In this document: one piece after another, positions 22,640 through 32,100 of the stretch
How the letters are laid out: every line of letters starts with the position of its first letter
How positions within the stretch are numbered: position 1 is the stretch's first letter
Source: Valencia hispanica
Lineage: Eukaryota > Chordata > Actinopteri > Cyprinodontiformes > Valenciidae
Direction: 5' to 3'
DNA: 64,000 nucleotides
Assembly: GCA_963556495.2 (NCBI GenBank)
Contig: OY747715.1
Coordinates: forward strand, 2,200,739-2,264,738
The notes under the pieces: model-generated
What the model was told of the DNA's origin: nothing
Database searches by the model: none
What the model saw: only the letters and a program-made list of their open reading frames with translations
Position numbers and translations under genes: made by a program

Positions 22640-23095
22640 GGCTCATGCTGGACTCACCAGACCTCCTTCCATTGCGCCAGTCCAGTCTTTATACCGCCTT
22701 GAAATTAAAACCTTTTCCTCCAGTTAGCCTCACTGATCAGTGGTTTTCTTACAGCTACACAGATGTTCAGACCCAACCCAGTGAGCACCTTCATATTATG
22801 TGTGAAAAAGCTCCTACTTTCACTATCAAACACATATCTGAGTTCTACTGTTGCTTTACTTCTATTTGATTTCTTCAAGCCTTTCAGGGGCCTTTTGTCA
22901 CTAAAAACGAATCTGTTTAGAGCCGCCTTTGAGTCATGCTTTCATGTATCAGGTTTTGTGTGTGCTTCTTGCTTTATTGCTGTTTTTACTTTACATGCTT
23001 TTTCCATGTTTATTTTACCCCCTTGATCATGTAAAGCACATGTAATTACCTTGTTGTTGAAAGTGTTGCTATACAAATAAAATTGCCTTGCCTTT
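22640..23095 (+). mobile_element. LINE 3' tail in C1q-like gene 2 intron 1
   Basis: From about 22850 the sequence matches the L2-type ends at 17880-18070 and 53050-53255 (TTTAGAGC, TTTCATGTATCA, GATCATGTAAAGCACATG, tail TTGCCTTGCC). The part before it is probably more of the same element but is too decayed to read. Confidence 0.65.
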
Positions 23096-23307
23096 TGTCA
23101 TTCCTTTCTTAAACAGACTAACATGTTTTTCCATGAAAACAGGATGTGTCTCATTGCATCAGTTGATGTCATATTACTTGTTGCAGCTGCAAGATAATAC
23201 CCAGCAATGATCAAATAGGCGGACCTGTTCAGTTAAATCCAGGCGGTAAATCTTTCTGTGTATAATGTATGGAAAACTTCTAAATGTGTTTTTGGGGTTT
23301 TCTTCAG

Positions 23308-23379
23308 GGCTGGTTCAGGTGGAGGCTCAAGAGGACAATCTGAAGGCTCTGGCTGACAAGCTAGAGCAGCAAGTCAAAG
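23308..23379 (+). pseudogene. C1q-like gene 2, coiled-coil exon
   Basis: A 72-base exon between TTCTTCAG and GTACTG, phase 1 at both ends, reading GLVQVEAQEDNLKALADKL. Confidence 0.7.
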
Positions 23380-23466
23380 GTACTGCTGGAAGAAAACAGA
23401 TTTTTCTTTTTAGCCTCAGATAATGAAAGATGGAGCTGAAAACAGAATGTTTCTGTTCAGTTTCAG

Positions 23467-23598
23467 ACGGAAAAGGGGCTTTTTCAGCCTCTTTGTTGGC
23501 TCAAGGTTCTGGCAATACTGGACCCTTCCTTTCACTCACCGTTCTGGTCTTCAAACACGTCGTCACAAACATCGGAAACGCCTACAACCCACGAACAG
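23467..23598 (+). pseudogene. C1q-like gene 2, first C1q-domain exon
   Basis: A 132-base exon after TTTCAG and before GTAGCA, open in the expected phase (GAFSASLLAQG to VTNIGNAYN). Undamaged in itself. Confidence 0.72.
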
Positions 23599-23682
23599 GT
23601 AGCAACAGGTAGAACGTGGTAGCTGCTGTTCAAACAGTCGTAATCAAACTGACCAGAGGGGATTTTTCTCTTCGTCCTGCAG

Positions 23683-23970
23683 GTGTTATTACTGCTCCAC
23701 TGAGAGGAGCTTACCCACTTCGAGTCGTACATCAGTGCCCACAACCCCTTTACCACAGGAGCCGTGTTGGTGAGGAACGACAGTCAGGTGTTCACTGCAG
23801 TTGAGGGCGGGGCCAACGACAACGGTGGCTTTGGAAGCGCTTCCAACGGAGCCACGCTGCTCCTGGAGGCCAGTGACACGGTGTTTGTTCGTCTGTGGAG
23901 TTTACAGATCGTCTTCGACAATGAAAACCACATCTCCACCTTCAGTGGTCATCTGCTGTTCCCCATGTGA
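23683..23970 (+). pseudogene. C1q-like gene 2, last exon with +1 frameshift
   Basis: It opens with GVITAPLRGAY, then an additional C shifts the frame. The remainder (TGAVLVRNDS to FSGHLLFPM) is intact only in the +1 frame and ends at TGA 23968-23970. Confidence 0.75.
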
Positions 23971-24121
23971 AACAGGACGAGCAGCTCGTCTTTCTACAGG
24001 TTGAGATGATGAAGTCAGCCAGGCTAGTCTGGCTGTCGGATTGCAGAGCAACATTCTCTGATAGCTAAAATGTTGTTCATCTACCTCTGAGTTCAATTCT
24101 GCTTCAAAATGTTCTGAACAA

Positions 24122-25545
24122 GATTCCTATCTCAAAAAATGAGCATATCATGAAAAGGTTCTCTAAACGAGCTATTAACCTGATCATCTGAATCAACTAA
24201 TTAACTCTAAACACCTGCAAAAGATTCCTGAGGCTTTTAAAACTCCCAGCCTGGTTCATTACTCAAAACCGCAATCATGGGTAAGACTGCCGACCTGACT
24301 GCTGCCCAGAAGGCCATCATTGACACCCTCAAGCAAGAGGGTAAGACACAGAAAGACATTTCTGAACGAATAGGCTGTTCCCAGAGTGCTGTATCAAGGC
24401 ACCTCAGTGGGAAGTCTGTGGGAAGGAAAAAGTGTGGCAGAAAACGCTGCACAACGAGAAGAGGTGACCGGACCCTGAGGAAGATTGTGGAGAAGGACCG
24501 ATTCCAGACCTTGGGGGACCTGCGGAAGCAGTGGACTGAGTCTGGAGTAGAAACATCCAGAGCCACCGTGCACAGGCGTGTGCAGGAAATGGGCTACAGG
24601 TGCCGCATTCCCCAGGTCAAGCCACTTATGAACCAGAAACAGCGGCAGAAGCGCCTGACCTGGGCTACAGAGAAGCAGCACTGGACTGTTGCTCAGTGGT
24701 CCAAAGTACTTTTTTCGGATGAAAGCAAATTTTGCATGTCATTGGGAAATCAAGGTGCCAGAGTCTGGAGGAAGACTGGGGAGAAGGAAATGCCAAAATG
24801 GCTGAAGTCCAGTGTCAAGTACCCACAGTCAGTGATGGTCTGGGGCGCCATGTCAGCTGCTGGTGTTGGTCCACTGTGTTTTATCAAGGGCAGGGTCAAT
24901 GCAGCTAGCTATCAGGAGATGTTGGAGCACTTCATGCTTCCATCTGCTGAAAAGCTTTATGGAGATGAAGACGACCTGGCACCTGCTCACAGTGCCAAAA
25001 CCACTGGTAAATGGCTTACTGACCATGGTATTACTGTGCTCCATTGGCCTGCCAACTCTCCTGACCTGAACCCCATAGAGAATCTGTGGGATATTGTGAA
25101 GAGGAAGTTGAGAGACGCAAGACCCAACACTCTGGATGAGCTTCAGGCCGCTATCGAAGCATCCTGGGCCTCCATAACACCTCAGCAGTGCCACAGGCTG
25201 ATTGCCTCCATGCCACGCCGCATTGAAGCAGTCATTTCTGCAAAAGGATTCCCCACCAAGTATTGAGTGCATAACTGAACATAATTATTTGAAGGTTGAC
25301 TTTTTTTATATTAAAAACACTTTTCTTTTATTGGTCGGATGAAATATGCTAATTTTTTGAGATAGGAATTTTGGGTTTTCATGAGCTGTATGCCAAAATC
25401 ATCAGTTTTAAAACAATAAAATACCTGAAATATTTCAGTTGGTGTGCAATGAATCTAAAATATATGAAAGTTTAATTTTTATCATTACATTATGGAAAAG
25501 AATGAACTTTATCCCAATATGCTAATTTTTTGAGAAGGACCTGTA
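24122..25545 (+). mobile_element. Tc1-like transposon, left end truncated
   Basis: The right side has both parts of a long inverted terminal repeat: an outer end CAGGTCCTTCTCAAAAAATT (as complement, about 25516-25545) and an inner end TGAGATAGGAAT (25358-25369). The left side has only the inner part, ATTCCTATCTCAAAAAATGA from 24123; the outer ~170 bases are missing. So the transposase frame is open but the element could not be excised normally. The outer right end continues into the 520-bp inverted repeat at 25456-25975. Confidence 0.88.
24277..25266 (+). CDS. Tc1-family transposase, 329 aa open frame
   Basis: Cut-and-paste transposase of the Tc1/mariner superfamily. Residues 1-55 are a helix-turn-helix (AIIDTLKQEGKTQKDISE, SQSAVSRHLSGK), with a second DNA-binding helix pair to about 110 (TSRATVHRRVQEMGY). 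The catalytic triad is D148 (LFSDESKF), D233 (DDLAPAHSAK) and E268 (NPIENLW), with 34 residues between D233 and E268 (DD34E). Just before D233 the sequence is YGDEDDLAPAH, where relatives from memory have a longer segment with FQQD, so a few codons seem to be missing and activity is doubtful. Translation would start at the ATG after CCGCAATC. It is selfish DNA, not a host function. Confidence 0.9.
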   Translation: MGKTADLTAAQKAIIDTLKQEGKTQKDISERIGCSQSAVSRHLSGKSVGRKKCGRKRCTTRRGDRTLRKIVEKDRFQTLGDLRKQWTESGVETSRATVHRRVQEMGYRCRIPQVKPLMNQKQRQKRLTWATEKQHWTVAQWSKVLFSDESKFCMSLGNQGARVWRKTGEKEMPKWLKSSVKYPQSVMVWGAMSAAGVGPLCFIKGRVNAASYQEMLEHFMLPSAEKLYGDEDDLAPAHSAKTTGKWLTDHGITVLHWPANSPDLNPIENLWDIVKRKLRDARPNTLDELQAAIEASWASITPQQCHRLIASMPRRIEAVISAKGFPTKY

Positions 25546-25975
25546 TTAAATCCAAACTAGCTGAACAGAGGACAAAATATAAACAATAACATTAAATGAC
25601 TGCACCTAAAATACGAACAGTTCATCTGCTGTGGCTTGAACACACAGTCTCACATCTTCCTCCTGATCCACTTGCTGCAGAGGTTTTTGTCACGAGGTTT
25701 TGGATTTTTGACAGACGACTTCTCATTGGGGTTTAGATGTTCTGGAGGCTGAATCCGCGCTCCGCCACCACACTGGAGGAATGAGGCGCTGCTTCAGCCA
25801 AAGTTTGGGAAATCGGGGAACATTTCTCCAGCTGAAGTGATCGCGACGCGCTCCAAAGCCTCAGTAAGTCTGAGATGAAGCTCAGAGGCTCAAATGGGAA
25901 TCTTTGTTTGATTGATCTAGTCGCCTGTACTCCTGGTCCAGACGCACCTGCAGTGTTTATTAATGAAAAGCAGAA
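25456..25975 (+). repeat. 520-bp perfect inverted repeat, left copy
   Basis: This is the exact reverse complement of 61141-61660 at every line I compared, with no gap (paired coordinates always sum to 87116). It spans the last ~90 bases of a Tc1 inverted terminal repeat and ~430 bases of a hAT-like transposase tail. The hAT part reads on the - strand (here) and on the + strand at the other copy as VAERGFSLQN followed by RSRLSKIQNL, the dimerisation region of hAT transposases with one stop. Confidence 0.93.
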
Positions 25976-26640
25976 TGTTAACCGTCCAGATAAAGTCCCA
26001 GTACAGATGATATTTATGTTAATGATGGCAGAACATAAGAGGCTGTTTTCCCCACATACATTATTGCCATGTCGTCTACTGGTTTCTATGGAAAGCCCAA
26101 GATGTTTGCTGCAGGTCTCTGAGACGTTTGGTGTCGCTCAGCTGGTGGAGCAGAAATGTTGCTCCTCATCCAGGCTAGAAAAGGACCTGGAATCACATTA
26201 ATGCACCAGGACAGCCGGGAATCACAGACCGCCATCTGGAGAACTCCTGAAGAAATGTTGAGGGGACCGGCCGCTTCATGAATCTTAACTCGACCCGAAG
26301 CCAAGGTTCTGTTGTAGCTGGGTCCAGTGAGCCTCGGGTTTGAGCCACAAAGCTTACATTTCTTTACTGCTTTTAATTTACAAGGATGTCCTGGACCGGA
26401 CAGCAGCAGAACTAGACAACTCAAGACCCTTTCAACATTTTTATATAAAATACCAAATAGAGGGTCGAACTAAAACTATCTAGACATAAAAGTAACAAAT
26501 GATGTCTTACATATAATAGTTTCTGATTTTGTTCTTTGAAACATAGTTGTTTTCTTTTGGCTTTTTGGACCCAAAATGTGATTTTCTTTAGCAAAGATGT
26601 CATTAAGTAGGATTCTAAATTATTATACCAACCCAATGCT
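25976..26640. other. Intergenic, nothing recognised
   Basis: Short frames on both strands, no domain and no clear repeat ends. Confidence 0.3.
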
Positions 26641-26800
26641 TTCATGTATCGTGTTTTGGGTGCTTCTTGCTTTATTGCCGTTTTTACTTTAAATGCTTTG
26701 TCTGTGTTTTACTATTTGTTATTTGACCTCTCAATCATGTAAAGCACCTTGAAATACATTGTTGTTGTTGAAAGTGTGCTATACTAAAAATTGCCTTTGC
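26640..26800 (+). mobile_element. L2-type LINE tail
   Basis: TTTCATGTATCGTGTTTTGG through ATCATGTAAAGCACCTTGAAA and TTGCCTTTGC, as at 18000 and 53200. Confidence 0.65.
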
Positions 26801-26909
26801 TAAATCAGCTGATTTGATCATTTTTAAAGATGAACAGAAACTAACCAAATAAATAAAGATGAATCAACCTGAGGTCTCTGAACCGCGATGAAAAACACAC
26901 TGTAACAAT

Positions 26910-28669
26910 ATTTCATAATAAGGTGCTGTTTATTTCTTTATTCCATTATTCACATCTCACCTTTCACACCCTGACAGCTTGGATTTCTAATGTTCTGTAA
27001 TACTGACCTCAGCCTCCTCCTCTGGACTCCTGGAGAGCACGGTTCTGACCCAAACCCGACCCCGCCCTCTGACTGCACCGATCCAACGTGTCCCAACACT
27101 GAACCAGTTTGGACACGATGGGGACAAACTGGTGACAACGATTCTTTTGATGCTCTTTAAAGGAAAATGTAAAAGCAGCAGGATGAATTTGGATTGATTT
27201 GATCTGAAGTAATTTAAAATGATCATGATTTCATATTTGAACAGCATTATTGATCGTTGGATATGATGCATAATAAATAATGTTTAATTAAAGGAGTCAA
27301 ACTGGAATTAAAAAGCTACTTAAGGTTACGGTGCATTCAATTAGAATGGGAAAGTCCGGACACTTCAGTTTCAAAACTGAAACTTGATACCAGAACTCCT
27401 CCTAAAGTTGGAACAAAGACTCGTGAAAGTCGGAGGTCCAGAAGGAGGTTAAATTCAACATGGCTGCCATGCAAACAGAACGAACCCTGCAGGAACAAAC
27501 TGTTTATGGATGGTTTGGGTCACATTAAACCAGCGGCACACAGAACCCGGAAACCTCTGAACAGATCTTCCTTTACCGTCTGAACCGCCTTTAGCAGACT
27601 CCAACAGGAGCTGGGTTCTGTTTCCGTCAGAGCTCGGTGGTTCTGACAATTAACCCGAGTCGGAGAAACCTGCAGGATTCCCTGAATGTTGTCAGAGGTC
27701 GGCTAAATGCTATTAGAACCCATCTTACATGGATTCAAACAGTAAAGCAGGCCGGTCCAGGTCCGGTCCAACAGGCTGGCGCTAACAGAACATGTTCACA
27801 AAGGCAGGCTGAACACTCATGGCGCCGTACAGATAAACAGCAGCTTTAACTGGGTGCAAACCATCAAAAGATCAACTCAAACCAGATTCCCCATGCGTGG
27901 CGGCCATCTTAGAACTGACTTCTGAGTGCAACTCGAACGCACCGTGAAGCCCAGTTCACCGACGGAGACCAGAACCGTCTGCATAATGGAATAAACTCAG
28001 TTTATAAATCAGTTTAAAGCTGTTATTTATGCAACGAATGAAAGATGGTTTTTTTTCCACACACAGTGATACGCCTCTAGCTTTATGATTTCTGTTCATG
28101 TTGATGCAGGAATCCATGCAAAAGGAGCCCAGACCAGGAACCGAGAGCTGCTACTCTGATACGGTTCAGCAGGAACTCTTTTCTTTTCTGCATTGATAAT
28201 CAGTTAACGGGTCGGATGTTAACTTGGAATCAAAACCAGCAGAAATAAATGCTTGAATGTTACGGTGCTTGTCTGACATTTTGACCTAAACTACAGGAGT
28301 TAATTACACTTTTGGTGATTTTCTGACCTAGTGAGCCGCGGCTGTCTAATTTAATGAGTCTAGTTTAGTGTGGGTGAAGCAGCAGCTCAGTGTTTGGGTC
28401 GGCCCGGCTCCAGTGGAACCGTCCCAAGCTGTGGTCCTTTAGGGGCCCGATGTCCTGCAGGCTGAGGGACACCGGGGCCTGAGCACCGGAATGATCCGGA
28501 GCAGCCGGGTCGGGGTTCCCGTGGAAACCAGAGTGACTGGGTTACAGTAGCAGCATCGCGTCTGAGGAAACATGGCAGCGGTTCAGTTCAAGCGGCCTGG
28601 ATTTGGGTCGGACCGTAGAAGTTCTGCAGCCTCTTTTCACCCACTTGTGCAAACCCGGACCAGGAGTGT

Positions 28670-28702
<33 letters not shown>

Positions 28703-28969
28703 TCTGTAGACGTTGTGGCGACCCGGCATCAGAAACGGGGGGCCAACCTCAGCTGGACTGCAGAGCTGCAGCTTCTTCTTTGTACAGGTTTAAGGCAGGA
28801 GGCTGGACCGGTTACGGACGCGGTTCAGTCTGAATTCTGTCTCCCTGCACAGAGGCAATGTTGTTTTTTGTTTTGTTTTGTTTTTTGACAGTTTGGGATG
28901 CCTGGAAATGTTCTGAGGTCCATCAGGCCCGATCCACTGAGAAGAAAGAGAAGAACGGAGCGTGCTGCG
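26910..28969 (-). other. CUL5: Probable CUL5 3' untranslated region
   Basis: No gene-like frame lies between the CUL5 stop and two AATAAA signals on the - strand at 26929-26934 and 26937-26942, so a ~2-kb 3' UTR is plausible. It holds a 10-unit CTG run and a TTTTG-rich tract near 28860. The end is inferred; a shorter UTR is possible. Confidence 0.4.
28672..28701 (-). repeat. (CTG)10 tract in presumed CUL5 3' UTR
   Basis: Ten CAG units on the + strand, read as CUG in a CUL5 transcript about 270 nt after the stop codon. Confidence 0.85.
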
Positions 28970-29164
28970 CTACGCCATGTAGATGAAGGTGTTTATGTCC
29001 GTCTCGTCCCGCTTTATGTACTTGTGATCTATCAGCCACTCGATCTGCTCCTTGATCATCTTCTTCTGTGGTAAAAACATGTTCTTTAGGATCTCCACCA
29101 GCTCCGTCTGCAGCTGGGCGTTGTTGATGCGCTTCCTCATCTTCATGATCTGGATGATGGCCTC
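28970..29164 (-). CDS. CUL5: CUL5 exon 19 (neddylation site, stop)
   Basis: Residues 718-781 and the TAG stop. It holds the neddylation motif with K725 and the winged-helix end [18 protein letters not shown]. Confidence 0.96.
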   Translation of the reverse strand, partial: EAIIQIMKMRKRINNAQLQTELVEILKNMFLPQKKMIKEQIEWLIDHKYIKRDETDINTFIYMA

Positions 29165-32100
29165 CTGGATGAGGAGGAAGAGAGGTTAGACGACGGTGTT
29201 TGAGGTGCTGCGACCCAGCCGGGAGCTCCTCCCTCATACCTGCGTCCTGAGGATCCGGAGCTGGACGATGCCCTCGTTCTCCTCCTCTCTCATTCGCTCG
29301 GTGGTGAGCTGCAGTCGACCAATCAGGTTAATCTTTCCTCTCTTCTGAACCTTGGAGTTTTTTCTGGAAACAATGAAATCAATAAAGGTCTGAGCACACA
29401 ACGCACACTGTGCTGTACTGCTCTGAAAACGGAGAGAAAAAGCCTGAAGATCTGCAGATCAGAACCGCTTTAGAATATTCAGGTCTGAAACCGACAGATT
29501 AAACATTTAAAGTGTGAATTTCAGTTCATTTTGATCGCCCAGACTAAAAAATAACCCAACCCAAATCAGAATATCACGTTTGATCAATAGAAATGTTCTG
29601 TTCTGGTGAAGTTCTGCTCGACAGCGATAAGGAAGACCGCCGATAGTCGGCAGACGGACGCCGTCCACAAGGAGAGGAAGCCACCACAGGGGTTTGCTAG
29701 AGAAGCTGGCTGTTCACTCTATCCAAGCTTATTAATGGAAGGTTGAGTGGAAGGAAAAACTGGGGTAGAAAAAGGGTGCGCTGCATGCTACCGGACACAG
29801 GTCCAGGACCGGCTTCACACCTCAGCAGAACCAGAAGCTGAATGCCTCATGTTCTGATAAAACTTGATTTGGGTTTTCAGCAGCTGGAAGACAGAATCCT
29901 CAGAATCTAACACCTGAAATACACGTTCCTGTGTGTGAAGATAATCTACAGAACGTATGAGGTTCAATAAATGAGCTTCCCCATGATACTGGGACCAGTA
30001 GCAGCAACCAGACCAATCCTGGATGATTGTCCAGCCTGAGGAATCCACTCTGTTGTAATCTGATTACTTCTTACCTTAATCTCATTACCTTTTCGTTTAT
30101 TTTATGATTTTGGTCGTTGTATCGTCTTCTTATTTGCTATTTAATTGTTTTGTTGATCGTTTATGTATTATTTTTCAGTTTTATTCTTATGATTATTTAA
30201 TGTTACCTGAATTCCTGTTTTACTTTCATAAACATTTTCCTGCTACTTGTGTAAAGCACCTTGATCCAGATAAGCAGCGTTCGGATCAGCACCAGAACCC
30301 TCAGTAATTCTGCGACTTTAAGGTTCCTTACATGAGAGAGAACTCCTGGTTGACGTAGAACAACGTCCCTTCTGCGAAGTCTTTGGGTGACGACACCGCC
30401 GGGTCGTACGACAGAACCTGACGTTTGAGCTTGGGGAACGCCACCAGAGACTGGAAGAACAAGGAGAAACAGACGAATCGGATCAGAACCGGGGCCGGTC
30501 GACCCGAACAGAGCCGCGTTGCGTCGGGCCTTACGGCTCTTTACCCAGAGAGTTCGCCGCAGCTCGGCGTCGGGCAGCTCCGTGGCGAGCTTCAGGTTCT
30601 CGAAGCTGATCCGTTCTCTGGGCCGCTGGTTCCAGGCGAACAGCACGGCCAGCTGGAAGGTCGTGACCTCCAGGTCATACTGGCCCACTTCGTTCTTAAA
30701 GGTGATCTGAAGAAGAGAGGAGCAGTTTGTTACCTACAGAAGCACGGCTAGACGGAAGGTTCTGAAGGTCCGTAGAAAGTAAACCTGACCCAGTGCTTCT
30801 GTGTTTACAGGCTGTGTCACAGGTGAAGCGATGGCGGCCATTAACCGTCTCATTAGGTACGTTTAAATGTGCAAAAGCTCTTTAATCTGATCATAGTTGG
30901 GTTCAAGGTCTCCGATTATGACGAGCGTTTACATCCGTCACACGTTCGATCGGAATGAATCATTCCGACACGCGCAGAGCTAGCTAACGTATTGGAAACG
31001 GCCGTAGAAGAAGAAGTAGCGGACTAAACAAACATGGCTGCGTGAGTTTAAAGTGTAGCGGTGCTATGTTTTTCAAAGCGTGCTTTTATTTTTTTCTGCT
31101 CACGGTTTTACATCTACAAGCCATTAAAGAGGCTATATGCAATTTTCTGAAATTGAAACTCGCGACTGACACCTGTGGCCAAAAAACGGAACTCCTCTTC
31201 CTTTCTGCTCGCTCTCGCAGCGCGCTCCTACGTTCACACTTCACAAGTCATCTGCTGCAAAGAAGTCAACATTATGTTTACAGACGTAAGAACAGTCAAA
31301 TACATACATTGTTTGAGAAACTAAGTTTGTTTGCAATATATATGACACAACAATCCATTGAACTGCCTGCGAGTGCTGACTAGTGGTGGTGGCAGAGTGA
31401 TCTGAAACATTTAACATGCAGACAGCGCGGGAAAATCCGACCCGACAGAAAATAGGAAAAATTGGATCCAGGCTTATAGGTGCACCCACTGTGAGCTGAC
31501 AAGGTGTCAGTATGATCATCAGGAGATGTTGGAGTCATAAATGGTCAAATAAAAAGGCTATTGTTACGTTTATTTTGGGGGAAAAGCTGCATGTTGCCTG
31601 GTTAATGTTGTGTACACAGTCAAATTCTAATCCGAACCCTTTTATTGTTTTACGCAGACGAAAGATACGTCACATGCACATAATTCTGAAGTAGTGTTTT
31701 ACATGCACAGCGATCGGAATAACAATCGCCATAAACCGGCCGTCTCAATCCGAAGGAAATGTTGATCTAAATGTCTGAATTTTCCTTCCGATCAAGCATT
31801 TAATCCGATAACTAATGTCTATGTATAAGCGTGGCTATAGAAAGTACACCTGGCCTGGTGTTTCGGTGTTACTTTCCAGGAGGAACACATCAACAGAGGC
31901 GGAGCCATCGCAGTCATTATCTTTATCAACCCTGTCAGAAACTCGTGACCTTTCACAGATGAAAACATTAAATCCTGATTGGATCGTTTGAATCTGATCC
32001 TTTCTTTCTTTCTCCCCGTCTGAACTTCAATCAGACTAAACTTCTCCTACTTCGGGTCAGAATCACCAGAATTATTTTTATTTACTAAAAGCCTCAATAT

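Larger units (their letters stand above)
22000..23970 (+). pseudogene. C1q-like gene 2, probable pseudogene
   Basis: Exon pieces 22000-22340, 23308-23379, 23467-23598 and 23683-23970 follow the plan of the neighbouring C1q gene: hydrophobic leader (ALVFLLFGLSSSVSL), coiled coil (LAVLKQKVFFLEKEN; KKQQKDEISMLQEKME; NLKALADKLEQQVK), then C1q domain (FKHVVTNIGNAYN; GATLLLEASDTVFVRL; FSGHLLFPM). Three faults are visible. The codon aligned with the start is AGG at 22000-22002, not ATG. The coiled-coil frame entering at 22051 meets TGA at 22309, while the splice-compatible frame is shifted. In the last exon GCTTACCCACTTCG holds one C too many near 23711, so the frame ends at a stop at about 23806, and the rest reads only in the shifted frame to 23970. 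A 49-bp intron could explain the second fault; sequencing error could explain the third. Confidence 0.75.

Noticed and set aside
31122..31560. Possible TTAA element starting TTAAAGAGGCTATATGC
   Set aside because: I could not find a matching inverted end, so no element is called.
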